In this document: positions 45,150-60,865 of the stretch, piece by piece
Layout: the number at the start of each line of letters is the position of its first letter
Numbering within the stretch: the stretch's first letter is position 1
NCBI GenBank assembly: GCA_003956705.1
Contig: QZCP01000284.1
Span: forward strand, 1 to 64,000
DNA length: 64,000 nt
Direction: 5' to 3'
Origin: Brevipalpus yothersi
Taxonomy: Eukaryota; Arthropoda; Arachnida; Trombidiformes; Tenuipalpidae
Notes under the pieces: model-generated
Told to the model about the DNA's origin: nothing
Database searches by the model: none
The model's input: the letters and a program-made list of their open reading frames with translations, nothing else
Translations under genes and position numbers: made by a program

Positions 45150-46527
45150 AATTATCAATATAAACACACTTCAAATCAAAACAATAATAACACAATGCCG
45201 ACTGTTATCGGCTCGATTAAACTTGATGTTGAGAAATCGCATTCAAAAGAAAAGTATAGCCCAACACTGATCTCATATGATTATTAATTAATCATGGTCA
45301 GTATCCATCCGAAACAGTAATCAATTTAATTTAGTTGATCAAAACTTTCTTCATCAACAATATTGATTCAATGCAGTGTAATCACGTGTCTTGATGGGTG
45401 CTCATGTGCAGTTTGCTAAGCAAACTTTGCTTACAGAATTTTGACTGTTGGAAAGGATATTCCAAACTTGATAAATGCTCTGTAAATTGTGCTTTTGATG
45501 AACTAATTTTGTTTAAATTTTTTTACAATTTATCAATAAAAATTTAAAAAAGTCTTGATTGATTTCTCGGTTAAACGGGAGAGAATTTTGTTGATTTGGT
45601 GCTGGTTGAGAGCTCAAATTTGCATGAAATGTTGAAGCGAAATATTTACCGTTATGATTGAATTCGATCATTTTATGTGTCGTTAATTGTCGATAATTAG
45701 TGAAGTTGGAATAGGCAAAAAAATTTGATTATTGAGACAGTAACAGCAGTATTTTTGAGTACATGAAGATTGATGTGTGATTATAGCTGTCGTCTAGTGA
45801 TAATTATGATTGGTAAACTCTTCATTTCTTTTGATTATCTTACATGATCTGAATTATCATAGCGGATGTAGACAGCTTCACAGCTTTAATGAGAAGGGCT
45901 CTCCAGATTATGATCATCAAGGCAAATCAATTGAGACCTATCGACAGCAAAGACATTGAATTCGGATCAACATCACTTCGCCACAATCATACTTGCCGAT
46001 CCTTTGCAAAGCCGCTGATTATTGATTAATAACTCTTTGTCACATGCCGATGTTGGATGTGGAATATAAAAAAACGACGTTAAAGAGAAGAGATGAGAAT
46101 ATCAATGAGGTCACATTTATTCCTCATTTTCTTCTCAATCTTCATCTTCAATTCTGATTATCACCAATGTTGAAGATGTTTGCCAATGTATCGTCAACTT
46201 GAAGACACCAGCTTCTTCTTCCCTTCCATCTACTCCTGTCCTAATCATCGTTCTCCACCTAAAAATCAGTCATCAAAATCTTACGATTCTCAAGAGAATC
46301 ATCTTCTTCCACAGCTCTTTTGTCCTCACATACTTGTCATAAAGCCATAGCTTAACTCGATTCCCTCTCACTGATATTCTTTTTCATTTGTATATTCAGG
46401 GCTAATTATTCAACAAAATTTCCTCTACATCCTTTTATTTGGCCATTCGAAGGCAAATATACCAACAATATGGACAAAATATAAAATGAGTCTCTCTTTC
46501 TCTCATACATACATGTATACTCACTCC

Positions 46528-46538
46528 CTTTCTTTCTT

Positions 46539-46606
<68 letters not shown>
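46528..46606. repeat. (TC)n microsatellite
   Basis: TTTC units lead into an almost pure CT run of about 70 bp. Confidence 0.9.
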
Positions 46607-46930
46607 AATATAACGGTAGTAGCCTTTTTTCACCACCAATACATAAATGAATGGATCATGAAAAACGATTTCTCTCTCTCCTCTCCATTCAAATGATGAT
46701 ACACACATACACACAAAGTCAAACAGAAGCGATCCAAATTCATGTCGCTACATTCACTTCTGCAACTGATTCCGGAGCCTAAATTGTTAAATGATAATAT
46801 TAAGAATGAATCTTGAATAACGGCTACTAGCCGAAAACCATTAATCTAAAGAGCAAACTAAGACCACTCGTGGTGAGCGTTGAATGTTGAACATTCGGTG
46901 TCCCATTCACTTCATTCTCATTCACATCTC

Positions 46931-46991
<61 letters not shown>
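46931..46991. repeat. (GA)n microsatellite
   Basis: Pure GA run of about 60 bp, complementary to the CT tract at 46528-46606. Confidence 0.9.
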
Positions 46992-46996
<5 letters not shown>

Positions 46997-47346
46997 AAGA
47001 GAGATGGAAGCGGGTCCTACAGTTCATTTAAATGTTGCTCATCTTTCTCTGGTGACATTCAGCTCAGTGGGACACTTTCAAATAACCTTAGCTTCCCATT
47101 TATCTGCCTTCCTTTCTCGCGTCTTTTCTTTTTCCTCCTTGTTTTCCAAAACTCATCCTCTCTCATCTCTCTCCTCCGCCACCCCCTACCTTCTCTCTCT
47201 CTCTTTTTCTCTCCTCTCTCTACTCTCTATTTCAGGTCACTTTTCACAAGTCCCGTGGTGTGGCTATCCCTGTGGACACAGTCACCGAAAAATATTTCAA
47301 CAGAGTCTCGAATGATGAGTCAACCGATGAGCATATTAAGATTCAT

Positions 47347-47622
47347 ATGATGATGCTAGTGATGAAAATTTTGTTCATCACATTCATAAGCTCAATAGTG
47401 GCAGCGTTTCGTGAGCCCAAACGGTGTATCAGCAACCGTGGACCGTGTTTTTGGAGTTTTGCAGCTTCCCGGGACAAGAATCATCTTGATGCCTTATGCT
47501 TTTTTTCCGGGAACCATATCTTGACCCAGCAACAACCGAGGGTTGAGAAAAGAGGAATGGCTAAGAGTATGGAGGCTGTATCCACTCATCAATTGAGAGG
47601 CTTAAATATCAGAGTTCCTTGA
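47347..47622 (+). CDS. Small secreted peptide precursor, 91 aa (candidate)
   Basis: Starts with a good signal peptide (MMMLVMKILFITFISSIVAAF) and is followed at once by a dibasic site (PKR) and a Cys-x6-Cys segment (CISNRGPCFWSF). A further Cys and a second dibasic site (VEKR) precede the tail. A strong polypyrimidine tract and CAG acceptor at 47236 would put this in an exon after an untranslated first exon. The layout is that of a neuropeptide or small secreted peptide precursor. I cannot match it to a family; Cys-x6-Cys occurs in allatostatin C and CCHamide, but neither C-terminal motif is present. Confidence 0.35.
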   Translation: MMMLVMKILFITFISSIVAAFREPKRCISNRGPCFWSFAASRDKNHLDALCFFSGNHILTQQQPRVEKRGMAKSMEAVSTHQLRGLNIRVP

Positions 47623-48524
47623 TTGTGGCCACAATCAAATTGGCAGCAGATGATTGTTTTCCGATCATCAAAAAATTACCGGCTTCACACATACATTTCG
47701 CTTTCAGCTTGTGTGTAGCATTTGTTTATTTATTCATGAGAAAAATTATTGTGTCCGATTAGATACAGTATATCGATCATTATATGTACCCACACATGAT
47801 GAAGCAAGCTCAAGTGTGTTACAGACACATACACAGCATAGAATGTACACATTGAACGATGCTCGAGATGAGTATTGCAGTGAATAGAGAGGAAGAGAGA
47901 AAGCATAAGATCGACAATAGAAGGACTTTTTTGAGTCCATACTTTTATGTCATAACTACTCTTCATCTACAGTCGAAATGTGGCATCTTTCCCATCTTCT
48001 CCATCTTCCTCTTCATCATCTTCATTCCATTTTCACTCTCGATAAGTTACATCTCTCTTTCTCTCTTCCCATTGATATGATATTGCAGTGAGATATTTCC
48101 TCTTGAGGAGGCTTGTATTCATGATTCTTCTTCGTGCGCCTTTGAGTGTCTTTGATCATCATTATTGGTGCAAAGTTTGGAATCAGGAGAGAAGAAGGCA
48201 GAATTTTCTATATACTCGATGGTGATGAGAGCTGGAAACTATCAGCTGAGGATCGATAGATTTTTCAAGATGATCAATGCTTCACTTGTGTCGTGTAATT
48301 TCACTTGTAGTCATTCTTCATCCCGAGAGAAGGTCTATGTGTGTATATATGCCTGTGAGTGTGTGTGTGTGTGTGTGGAAATAACGGTACACATTCTCAT
48401 GCTCGTTCATCAGATAACTACCAGGGCGTATGACTTTTCAGTTGAGGCGTCGATTTGCTCATTTTACTGAGTTGAAAAAGAAAATCTATCCTCTACCATA
48501 CACCATTGGTGATGGTGTATATTG

Positions 48525-48527
<3 letters not shown>

Positions 48528-48596
<69 letters not shown>

Positions 48597-48597
48597 T
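48528..48597. repeat. (GA)n microsatellite with GAAA units
   Basis: About 70 bp of GA with an inserted GAAA block. Confidence 0.9.
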
Positions 48598-48997
48598 ATG
48601 ACGATATGAAGAGAGGAAAGAAAATGAGGTTCGTGTTGAGCGAGCAAAAGTTTGACAAATGAAGTTCTTCCAGTGAAAAATGACAGTATCATGTGAGCTC
48701 AGAATGAGAAGTGAGTTAGACAGATATTTTCAAATGTTCATGAAGATGCTGTATGTATACATGTATGTGTGTGAAGGTGAAGGATCAAAACTGTTCCTCC
48801 ATCTCTCTCGCTCCCTGTATAGGTTGAATTGCGATTTGATTACTCTTTTCACTACTTCAGATACTGTTCTATCTCAGTGGTATGTTGGACCCATTTCGTC
48901 ACCTATTTTGAGTATTATTTTGTAATTTGCAGCCTCAATCCTCTCATGAGACACCATATCAAGTGTCAACTACACTATACCAAGCAGATAGATAACT

Positions 48998-48999
<2 letters not shown>

Positions 49000-49048
<49 letters not shown>
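49000..49048. repeat. (GA)n microsatellite
   Basis: Pure GA, about 46 bp. Confidence 0.9.
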
Positions 49049-49896
49049 CTGGGCCAAAGTCTCTTTCTCTTCTCTTCTTCACACCGAAAGCGATTAGCTG
49101 TCGATCGACTTTTGGCCTGCTTCACTTTTGCTTGCTTGATTCCTATGAGACTGCACGAGTACAGTTCCCTAGGCGAATGCCACCGATGACATTCGATGTC
49201 AGTAAGCATCAATGTTGTCCATTGTGTGTATGCTCATGGGCGCAGGCTATGGCACCAGTCACCACACTCCAAAATGTGTGAATCTATCGGGCAGAATTTT
49301 GATCCTGTCAAAACTTTGGACTAGGCACATACTTCCTTTGGGCACATTTTTCACTCATCGTTTTCGAAGAATACTTGAGAAAAATGGCTATAAGTTTGAT
49401 TATGTTGCTCTTTATCTGGCTATAAGTTATAAGTTGCAAACGATTATACAATGCCCTTTGATCAGTAAATTTTCTTTTCCTAGATAGTCAAACTTATTAT
49501 CTAAGCTGACCGCAATGAGATTGTCCACACTCTAGTATGGAGGACAAAGTCTCATAATTAACATTTTTCTGGGCAAAAAAAGTGAGATATTCTTTTTCCT
49601 CAGTATGCCGCTATCTTTTTTTTCGCCCACAATTGCAGTCATTTTGCCTAGATTAAGCCATCTCAAAGGCAATGAGCCGTCGTGATGATGATGGCTCCAC
49701 TGATGATGATTAGAACATTCAGCCTCTCTACATGCCCACTTTCAGCTGAGATCTTTCCATCACCATTCGATGCAACCTGAGGCCAAATCAGTCCACGTGG
49801 CCATTCGGATGGAGAATATCGCGTGACTCAATTAGCTTTCGTTTAATCGATTTCATGACCACCCTACTCATTGGGCTATAGTGTTGCCCTTTTCAT

Positions 49897-49898
<2 letters not shown>

Positions 49899-49957
<59 letters not shown>
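49899..49957. repeat. (CT)n microsatellite
   Basis: Pure CT, about 58 bp, opposite in sense to the GA tract at 49000. Confidence 0.9.
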
Positions 49958-49961
<4 letters not shown>

Positions 49962-51319
49962 TCATTTTTTCGAGAATTCGTGCTCAAAGCTGTGAATAAA
50001 CTGAGCCGACAGAGCACGTGTTGGGCTGAAGGGCGATGCTTTGGTCCCGATTTCACAGTTAATCTGATTATCTGGATCTGGATAATGTGAATTAAAAAAA
50101 AGGATTTTTTCTGTTTAGTAATTCTTGCGTATAGAATCTAGGAGGACCATGAATATGAAATTTTCGATTATTCAGAGTAACAATCTAAGAATTTCAATAT
50201 GAAGTGATACTTTGGTTCTGTCCCTTCGACTCTTTTAATGGGCCCTCGAATTGAAAAAAGCGAAAGAAAAGAGAAGAGAGATTTTCATGAAATGAAAAAT
50301 GTTCTATTCTCATGCAAACAAACGGTAGGTTGAAATTGAACATCACAATTTTCTGTGTGAAAACTGTTCAATTGATGGAAAAAAAGATACTTTTCTCCTG
50401 TTTCAGATATTTTGTTTGACGCACTTCAACAGAGCACATCGGCTGATTTGACGTTGATACAGCAACAAGGTTGAGTATGCTTGAGAACAGATTAATCCTC
50501 AAACATTTGGCTCTCCCCCAAGCAAATCTTCCATTAGACACAAGAGAGAAGATTCATAAGGAAAAAGGAGAGAGAGAGAAAAGTTGACAAAAGAAAGAGA
50601 AAAAGAAAGAGGAAGAGAAAAGAAGCGAGAGAAAGAGAGAGAGAGCTAAGTACTTCTACCTCTGATACAAAACTTTCTCTCTCTCTTTATCTGTGGATAT
50701 ATATGCTTCATCTGTCCAATGGCAACAGACAAAAGTCCCTCCCAACTGTCTGGATGAACCAATGAGAGGGTAACATAGGCGGGATTATTGGTTGATGTGG
50801 GGGTGGCAAGGAGGTGACATTTTTGCTACTTTTGTCTCAAAGCTGATGGTGTGGTAATCTGGTCAATATCCAGAAGGTATCCAGCGTATCGTAACTATTT
50901 TGCATGAGGCTTGCTTAAGGCCACATTCAATTAGATTTATGTCTCAAAGTGAACCTGTGTGCTCTATCTATTTTGGGTGAAATTTTTCAAGAGAATAATA
51001 TTCTTGCTTATGTGTAGAATATTTAACTCTTCACTACGGTAACTATAAATGGTTGAAATTTTTTCTTTGATGGTGATATGATGAAATATTGCTGGTTAAA
51101 CACTTACTAACAAGGTATTTTGGAGATTGAAACACACATTTGACAATATTACTTTGGACTATCTCTCTCTCATTATTTTGGGCTCACTTTTATGCCCTCC
51201 TTTCCAACTGCTCTCTCTCAATATTTTTGGGGTTGTTCTAGTGGAAAATATTTCCACTATTATCATCAACTACATCATCTTTAAAACTGGCAAAGCTACT
51301 CAATTTGAGCACAATCTCA

Positions 51320-52475
51320 ATGGATTCTGTGTCCAGTGATCCTTTGTGTCTACAAGATCTCGCTCATCAGTCCAGTTCAATTCACAATAGTCTCTCATCA
51401 ATGCTACTACTTGCCGATCAAAACAATCCACAATCAAGTCTACTATTGGCCAACGATTCACGACTCAACACAAACGACGTGGACACTGGTAACTCATCTC
51501 CACAAAATAGTCACACTAATAATAACACACCAAACAACATTAACAACGTTAACAATAGTAACGGTAACAACACCAACAACAACAACAATCTCATCTCTTC
51601 ATCTCATGTCCATCATCCTCATCCCCACTCCCAACTTCATCACCATCAATTGTCCGCTATGCAGGCTGTATCTCTTCATCCGGCCTCATCTCCATCACAT
51701 CCTCGCTCACTGACCACCGGTCAGTCTGTTCCTCATCCAGTATACTCGGGTGCTCATCATCATGTATCCTCTCTGTTCTCCTCGATGCCCACCACAGCCA
51801 CCTCAATCGCATCCTCACCCACCTCCCACCATCATCACCACCCTCACCATCCTTCCTTTTATGGCCACCCACATCATGGTGGACATTTTCATCAGGCATC
51901 ATCACCCACACTCAGTGGTGGTAGTCCAGTGTCCAAGTATTCACCACACTTGGACTCTCGAAGTCCATCGAATGCTTCCGTTTGTCATCAATCAGTCTCA
52001 TCATGTTCATCGAGTATGGATGATTGTAAAAAAATTAAAGCAGGTAAGGAGTGCCTATCACATGGCTCTAATTATTGAATCGATAAGATGAAGTGATCGA
52101 GTGATCAATGATCAATGTCTATCAGGTTCAGGAAGGGGGGAGAGAGGAAGTATGCTTGAAGATTGCACACATGAAGATGAACAAGATTCAAGTGTATGTG
52201 TGAACAGAGTCAATCGAGCTGATTGCTCAAACTCATTTGATAATTTCTTTTTTACACACACATAGCTTCTTGACGGCATCTTTCTTCAGCTGATAATTTG
52301 TCGCTTGTCATCAAGCGCTTTCTTTTTCTCTGGAATGCATGGAAGCTAAGAAACTTTACTGTCAAAGGTCAATACTGTAACTAGGGATGGGTTTTGCTGG
52401 GCCATAGGAGAAAATACCGTTATGATGAGCAACTAAAGCTGTCACCCCTCTCAATGCGGTTAAGATAATTGATTA

Positions 52476-52508
<33 letters not shown>

Positions 52509-54189
52509 ATCCAATGATTGACATGATTTTCTGTGTTGAAAATTAAATGGTCCGTTACGAGTAGAAATTTTGATACCACAGAAATTTTATTTATGGGAGA
52601 CTTTGTCTCAAATATTTGGAGTCTCTTGATTTATGCTTTATGCTTGATTGAATGAGAATTGAATTTCACAAGTATACTTCAACGATTATCCATCAGCCTG
52701 ATACAGTTGTAACTTGTTGTATGTTTTGTTTCAGAACCTTCACATTCAACAAGTCCCGAGAAGCCATCGCAAAGTGGAACGGAAGATAGCGAAATTGATG
52801 GTGTGGATGATGATTCGAAGAAGAAAAATCGACAACGAAGACAAAGAACTCATTTCACAAGCACTCAATTGCAAGAATTAGAAAGTCATTTCGCTCAAAA
52901 TCGATATCCAGATATGTCTCTACGTGAACAGATCGCCTTGTGGACAAGTTTAACGGAAGCTCGTGTTAGAGTAAGTATTTGATGGAAAAAAATTATTCCT
53001 CTCTCTCTCTCTCTCTCTCTGGTGTTTTTTTATTTCCTATCAATCATCACTAACTAAATCACAGTGTGAATATATATTCAAGTACACGTAGTGTGTACGT
53101 ATGCACATGAAAAATTTTTCGCTTGCAAATCATGATGTGAAGAAGGAGACGCAAAAAAAAAGATTGGCAATGAAAAATGTTTGCCCACTCTTGTGTCCCC
53201 GTGCAATGCTATCCATAGGATTAAGGGACAATATTTGAATGTCGCTCAGGCAATGATTTACAATGATGCTCGTTTGTCAGGCTCGACAGTTTGGGTGATC
53301 ATAAATTTAGGCTCTCTTTGCCCCTCTCTCTCTCTATCTCTCTCACTTGGATCCTTCTATCTTCTGTTTGTCCTCATTTATGGCGATTATCTAACATTGT
53401 TTACAGTCTGGTGCAAACTAATCACATATTCCCATAGGAAACATTCTTCTTAACTTTCCCTGAATCATCATCAATACGCGCTCAATGTATGTGTATATGT
53501 AGCGGTCATGTTTACGGACAATATATATGTATTGTTATCTAACAATGAATAGGGGTAAAAATCCGTAACAGAATAGCTAATAGAACCGATTAACTGTTAC
53601 CAATGTTTGTGGATAGCTTGAATGTGATTTGATTGACAATTGATCGGATATTTGGGCTTGTTCATGGCCTCTCTTTGGTTCCTCGTGCTTGCCTTGGGGA
53701 AAAAGAGAGAGAATGAGAGCGAGTAAATTAACATACACCATCAAGTGTGTAACAATTGTAATTTTATTACTATTACAGATTTGGTTTAAAAATAGACGTG
53801 CAAAATGGCGTAAGCGAGAACGCAGTATACCAAATGATCTGAAAAATAGTTTCAGTGCATCGCTCAATGGCCTCATGCAATCTCCGTTCGATGAGACAGC
53901 CGCTCTGTATGCTGGCTATTCATACAACAATTGGGCTACCAAAGTGCCCAATCCTTTGGGTGCCAAAAGCTTTTGGCCCAGTCTATCCAATACCGTGAGC
54001 CCACTTACACAGGCCATGTCTTGCTTCAATCGGACTACTTCCGTGTCCAATGTTAACACTGGCCTGGGAAACACTGGCAATGGTCACTACGGATATGGAC
54101 GTCCAACTGCATCCGCCAATCCGATAGCTGCATATAGAGCTTCCATGGATCCTAGTACAACAGCCATTTCGGTAGCTAATCAATTGTAA
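51320..54189 (+). CDS. Pitx: Pitx homeodomain transcription factor, 456 aa
   Basis: Three coding exons: 51320-52043, 52735-52970 and 53779-54189; 1371 nt. A sequence-specific transcriptional activator of the paired-like, bicoid-specificity class. Residues 1-240 are disordered and rich in Ser, Asn and His (poly-Asn, HHHHHPHH). The homeodomain spans about 275-334: QRRQRTHFTSTQLQELE to FKNRRAKWRKRE, with Lys at position 50 and an intron between homeodomain positions 46 and 47, a classical paired-class site. After it, GYSYNNWATKVPNPLGAKSF and PLTQAMSCFN match the conserved Pitx C-terminal region. The OAR motif normally near the C-terminus of Pitx proteins is not visible. Start chosen at the first ATG in frame (MDSVSSDP). 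AATAAA at 54221-54226. An extra upstream coding exon cannot be excluded. Confidence 0.93.
52044..52734 (+). other. Pitx intron 1
   Basis: 691 nt, GTAAGG donor and TTTCAG acceptor; includes a (CT)n tract at 52476-52508. No separate gene. Confidence 0.8.
52971..53778 (+). other. Pitx intron 2, inside the homeobox
   Basis: 808 nt, GTAAGT donor and TTACAG acceptor. Short CT tracts lie near 53000-53020 and 53320-53345. No separate gene. Confidence 0.85.
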
Positions 54190-55516
54190 ATTTACGTATA
54201 TATATTTAACAATTTAAATGAATAAAAACAAAGTTTTCCAATCAAAATATGCTCTTTCTCATGACAATATTTTGAATCAGGACTGAACTTTATCTGTAGA
54301 ATGGCAGCATTATCAGATTAAAAATTGATTGCACATCTCACCCTTTGCAATACGGTCAGATTATTCCAGAACATAGTTATTCCAGCTAGAGTATGAGGAA
54401 ATCATATCATGTAACTTGAGGAATCAAGGCTCGACGTTCAATATGACTCTAATAGGACTGAAACCTGAGTATAACTCTTTTCTGTAGTAAAGCCAGTGCA
54501 TTCATTTTCAAAATTTCACATTCCAAATTCTGAAATATCAACACCAATAGGTCTCTAGAGTATCCATAAAAGATTCCAAGTTTTTCTGAAGAATAGATAC
54601 GGAAAATCAAAATTGATGCCTATTTAAACAGCCATCTTCAATTTCAACAGTCATACACTCTTTCTCAATTGTTGATTCAAAGAGTCACTTGTTTTCGAGA
54701 CAAGATGTGTTGATTTGAATCTTCAATTTTGTCACGTTACGCTGATATGTGTTGGGAGAAGATGCTGAGCTCAGATGATGTGGAGAGAAAGAGACAAAGT
54801 AAAAGATGAAAATGGTTAATGGGACCAGGAAGAAAGGGACTGAAAACAACTCGTAAATCTTAATTAGAGTGGGAAGTAACAAACGATCGATGGCTACAAA
54901 AGTAACATCTCTTCCAGCCAGTATTGCGAAGCGAAAATTGAGCATTCAGGGCACAGGATGTTGCCAATCCATGCCAAGACTATGTCAGACGAAAAGATTG
55001 GTGGAAGTAAAGAGAGTGTATATCGACAAGATATACTGGACACTGAGACCCAGATGAGCATAGAATGCTTTGAAGTTGATATTACTAGAGGCTAAAAGAA
55101 ATAAGAATTTTTTGTGTTTGAAAAAATGGCAGAGAAGAACGAGATTTATTTGGAGGTCAAGATTTGAGATTGTGAGAAAGAGAATTTACTGGTGGAAAGA
55201 ATTAAAACTAGACAGAGAATCAAGAGTTTAAAAGCTCATGTTACGTATTAGGTGTAAAGTGGAGATAAAATTTATCCTGGATTCAACTTTCGCAATCACC
55301 TCTTCCGAATGAAAATAGGTTGAATCTATGGAGCTATTGATGAAAAAATCTGGAATCCAGATCAGTCGACTTGATTATATGGCCTAACTTTAACTTGTAT
55401 CATTGAGTATGGGTTTTTTTCATTACAAGTAAGGATCAACTGCCCATTTGAGCAGATCATCTCTTTTGCTCGATAAGATTTTGGTCCCATAATCAGTAAA
55501 GAATTCACTTCTATGG

Positions 55517-55580
<64 letters not shown>

Positions 55581-56585
55581 ATACAACAAGTAAAATTCTG
55601 TATCTATATATTTCCAGTGGAACGTAAGAATAGTGAGAGACAAAGCCATTATTGCACCTCACGCATACTCAAGGAAGAAAAAGGAAAAATAGACCAAAAA
55701 CTGGTGGAAGAATAGTCGATATCGTTCTCTTCATGTCAACGATTATCATTTTTCTTTCTCTCTTACAGTGTTTCGAAGCAGAAACTGGAAGAAGAATGTT
55801 GGGAAGAAAAAGGGAACAAGAATAAAAACGAATTGAGGTAGAAAGAGAGGAAAAGAGCAATGGACGTTTCAGATGGAGAGAAAGTATAAGACCCTATACA
55901 GAAATGCAACATTGGACTTTCTCTCTCTCTCTCTTTCTTCCCTCTCTTTTCATGTGTATGTTTATATAGGTAATCCTTTAAGCCAGGAGCTTGCAAGCTT
56001 TGAGGAGCGAAATTGCAGATCGAGCTGATGAACTCAGATAGAGGGAGAATGGGATTAGGGAATAGAGCGGGAAGCACTGGAAATCGGCTTTCGCTTGCAA
56101 ATCGAAGGTTTGATACATGTGAATGGTAGACAGGGCAAAGTAGAGGAGGTAGAAGAAATAGGGAGAGAAATTATGGGGGAAATACGAAGATCTTCTTACT
56201 AGGAGGAGGAGAAGAACTAGGCGAAATTTGGCAAAATTTGAGAAAAATTGAACAACTCAAACATGTTTGAAAAGTTTTATTGATGAGAACGAAAGTAGTG
56301 GCGTCAATGAAGGATGAGCAAAGTGGAAGTCAAACGAGATCTTATGGCGTTTTAGAAGGTTGAGCTGTCAAAATGCGATTTTTATTTATTTCGAGCATGA
56401 GATGCGAGTAGGATCACTCAATCCCAATTTCAATGGAGCTATGAGAGTAGTTTGAACATTTTAAAACTGAATGATAAAAAGGTGAGAAAACGTGTAAAAA
56501 TAAGACAGAGTGAGCATAAATTCGGGACAGCCAGCATAGGTATGAGAGGCCAATAGGGTTTATCGAGTGGATCGTTACTCTTTCA
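54190..56585. other. Pitx 3' flank, noncoding
   Basis: Contains the Pitx polyadenylation signal (54221-54226) and a long (CT)n tract at 55519-55578. The rest is AG-rich on the plus strand, with no gene recognised; the minus-strand frame at 54685-54945 is hydrophobic but unsupported. Confidence 0.5.
55519..55578. repeat. (CT)n microsatellite
   Basis: Pure CT, about 58 bp. Confidence 0.9.
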
Positions 56586-56739
56586 TGAATTATCTAAAAT
56601 TCAGTGGCTCATGAAAATAAGAACAATGAAAAAAAGATAATCCAAAACAGATAAAAGATTTGAAATGAAAGAAGCAAGAGCGGTGCAAAATGCACTTTTC
56701 GGGTGATGCTGTAGGGGAGAGAGAGAAAAAGAGAGAGAG

Positions 56740-56786
<47 letters not shown>

Positions 56787-58908
56787 GGTAGGAAGAAAAA
56801 GATGGAGAATAGAAAGTGTCATCTCTCATCATGAGCAACATCAGTGACAAGCTATTTCAAGTCTTTCCCTGCGCCTATCCACGATTCCCTATGGGCTTGT
56901 GAAACTTCTATTAGGACCTTCTGATCGACGGACCGCGAAACAGGCAGCGACTGAGCGAGCAATAATTGCTCAAACAAAACGACTTGGTCTGAAAAGAAGG
57001 AGAGGAGAGAAAATACACCATGCAAGGTGTATATTGAGCATTGCTCTAGTCGTGAGCCTCCGTCACCATCAACACCATCATCATCTCCATCCCATCTCTC
57101 CATCCCATCTCTCCATCCTTCGGTCCTTTAGTCCTTCGATCCATCCCTCCTCCCCCACCAATTGATGTGGAAGAAACGATATTTCCAATGGCCTGTGTAT
57201 GCCACGAGCTACCGAGCAGAAGAACTTGATGAGGACAAACGTTCGGATCAAAAGTAGTTACCTTTTGATTCTTTGTATTCGATCTATCTGTCAGTCCCAA
57301 TCACAATATGTTCAATCAAACACCTCGTTCAGAGGCCTTTCGAGTCCCTTAACGGAGGTCATAATTTAAGCTCGAGATGTTGGTTAGGCAACAGGGCATT
57401 GGGACAGAGTTCAATGGTAAGCTCACTTGAATTCAGTACATACATACATACAAACAAACAAGATTCTTTTGGAATAAATGTATTTGAAACAAAATATACA
57501 ATGAAAATATCATCCTCTTTCAGCCATGCAATACAAGTTATGAATTCCTGTGGATAGAGAGAGGCTTTTCATGGAGAAAGATTGGAAGATATTCTTCGCT
57601 CGTTACGAGCAAGCGGATCAAAACTGATCTCACAGTACTCAATGTTAATGCGTTCGGCTTTGCCAGATTATACTTGGATTAACGGGTTTCACCGAATCAT
57701 CCACAAAGGATAGATCATCATTATCGTCATTGGTTAGAACACAGTCTCTCTGTATATCTATCTGGTACTGAAGAAAGAGAGAAAGAGAAGACAAAATTTT
57801 CCACCTTGAAGCTCCTTCCAAGTGCGAATAAAGAAGCTTGAATCCCTCAATTCAGCTTGATTCAATCACGTTGATAGTTTAGTTTGGTTCAGCCTCTTCT
57901 TCTTCTCCTACTTTTTTCTAATATCATCTTCCAACATCAATAGGTAAGATGTATCTTGGTGAATGAATGCGACTGTTGAGCATGGAATCCAGTAGAAGGA
58001 GTGTCCAACGAATAACGGTTTCTTATTCTCACTGTAGGCTTGAAAGTAAAAAGTATTTCAACCTGAGATGCTTCTATCGCTGGTATGTATCAAGAGTACA
58101 GAAGATAGAACTGAAGAGAGAATACGTGAGAAGATGCTGAGTGATGCTCCACTCATCGCAGGGAAAAGAATAAGGAGCAAGCAGCATGAGCTCGGAGTAG
58201 AGAATGAAAATAAAGAACAGGAGAATAAGAAAAAAGAATCGGAATAAGAATGAGGATGGAGCTTGAAAAAAGCCTAGAGGAAGAAGTGAATTCGAAATAT
58301 GATGAATACTAGAAAGTCACATTAGATGAATATACCACAGATGGAAAGTGATAAGGATGCTGAATAATACAAAGTTGACTTCTCCAATGCGACCTGCCAC
58401 CTCCGTCCAGCATCTCTTCTTTCTGCTAGAGAAATATCATTCGAAAAAGGGACTGAATCAACTGGACATCGATGCTTCTCATACTCTCTGCATGTATATT
58501 CTCGGCAAGAGTTCAATTCGGTCTCATGTGGTGTAGAGACACACTTGTCAACACCTTTATATTGCCATTTCACTCCTCATCCATGCTCTCCCTTTTTCCC
58601 TCTCTTTTCTCCCTTCTCCATCCTCATCTTTCTCTCTCTCTCTCTCTCCTCTTTTTCTCTACATTCTGTATTTGCCTCTATTCATAGATGCCTACTTGCA
58701 CCATCCTAGCATTCTCGCTCCTGTATGCTTCCTGTGGTGAAAGTTCATCATTGACTGTGGATGAGAAATGACTTGATGTCACTTTTATGCGGTCACCAGT
58801 AGCGACTCGATCCACAGCCTCATTTTCGATCGGCCCATTCGATGGGCCATCCAAGGCGAAACGAATCTTCTCATGTTAATTTTCTGATCGAGAGAGGGAG
58901 AGAGAAAA
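56586..58908 (+). repeat. Left arm of a large inverted repeat
   Basis: About 2.32 kb, the reverse complement of 60866-63206. The outer 1.4 kb (to about 58030) and inner 0.5 kb (from about 58430) are almost identical to the partner; for example, 56866-57060 differs at only a few bases. An internal window at 58030-58430 is strongly diverged. Contains a (GA)n tract at 56745-56782 and CpG-containing stretches. Frames inside (56899-57165, 57273-57557) are shared by both arms but show no gene signals. Confidence 0.92.

Positions 58909-60865
<1,957 letters not shown>

Larger units (their letters stand above)
45150..47236. other. Intergenic, start of the Pitx gene-poor domain
   Basis: NSUN4 promoter at the left edge, then noncoding DNA. 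Holds long CT and GA tracts (46528-46606 and 46931-46991, opposite sense and 330 bp apart, able to pair as an inverted repeat) and a CT-rich run ending in TATTTCAG at 47236 that looks like a strong splice acceptor. Confidence 0.5.
47623..51319. promoter_or_regulatory. Pitx upstream territory, noncoding
   Basis: About 3.7 kb with no supported gene. It contains (GA)n/(CT)n tracts at 48528-48597, 49000-49048 and 49899-49957 and a GA-rich zone at 50560-50645. A segment at 47880-48320 recurs at 58885-59280. Probably 5' regulatory or UTR DNA of Pitx; the transcription start was not located. Confidence 0.45.

Noticed and set aside
47347..47622. Assignment of the small secreted peptide to allatostatin C or CCHamide
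   Set aside because: Only the Cys-x6-Cys spacing agrees. The PISCF end of allatostatin C and the amidated His end of CCHamide are absent.
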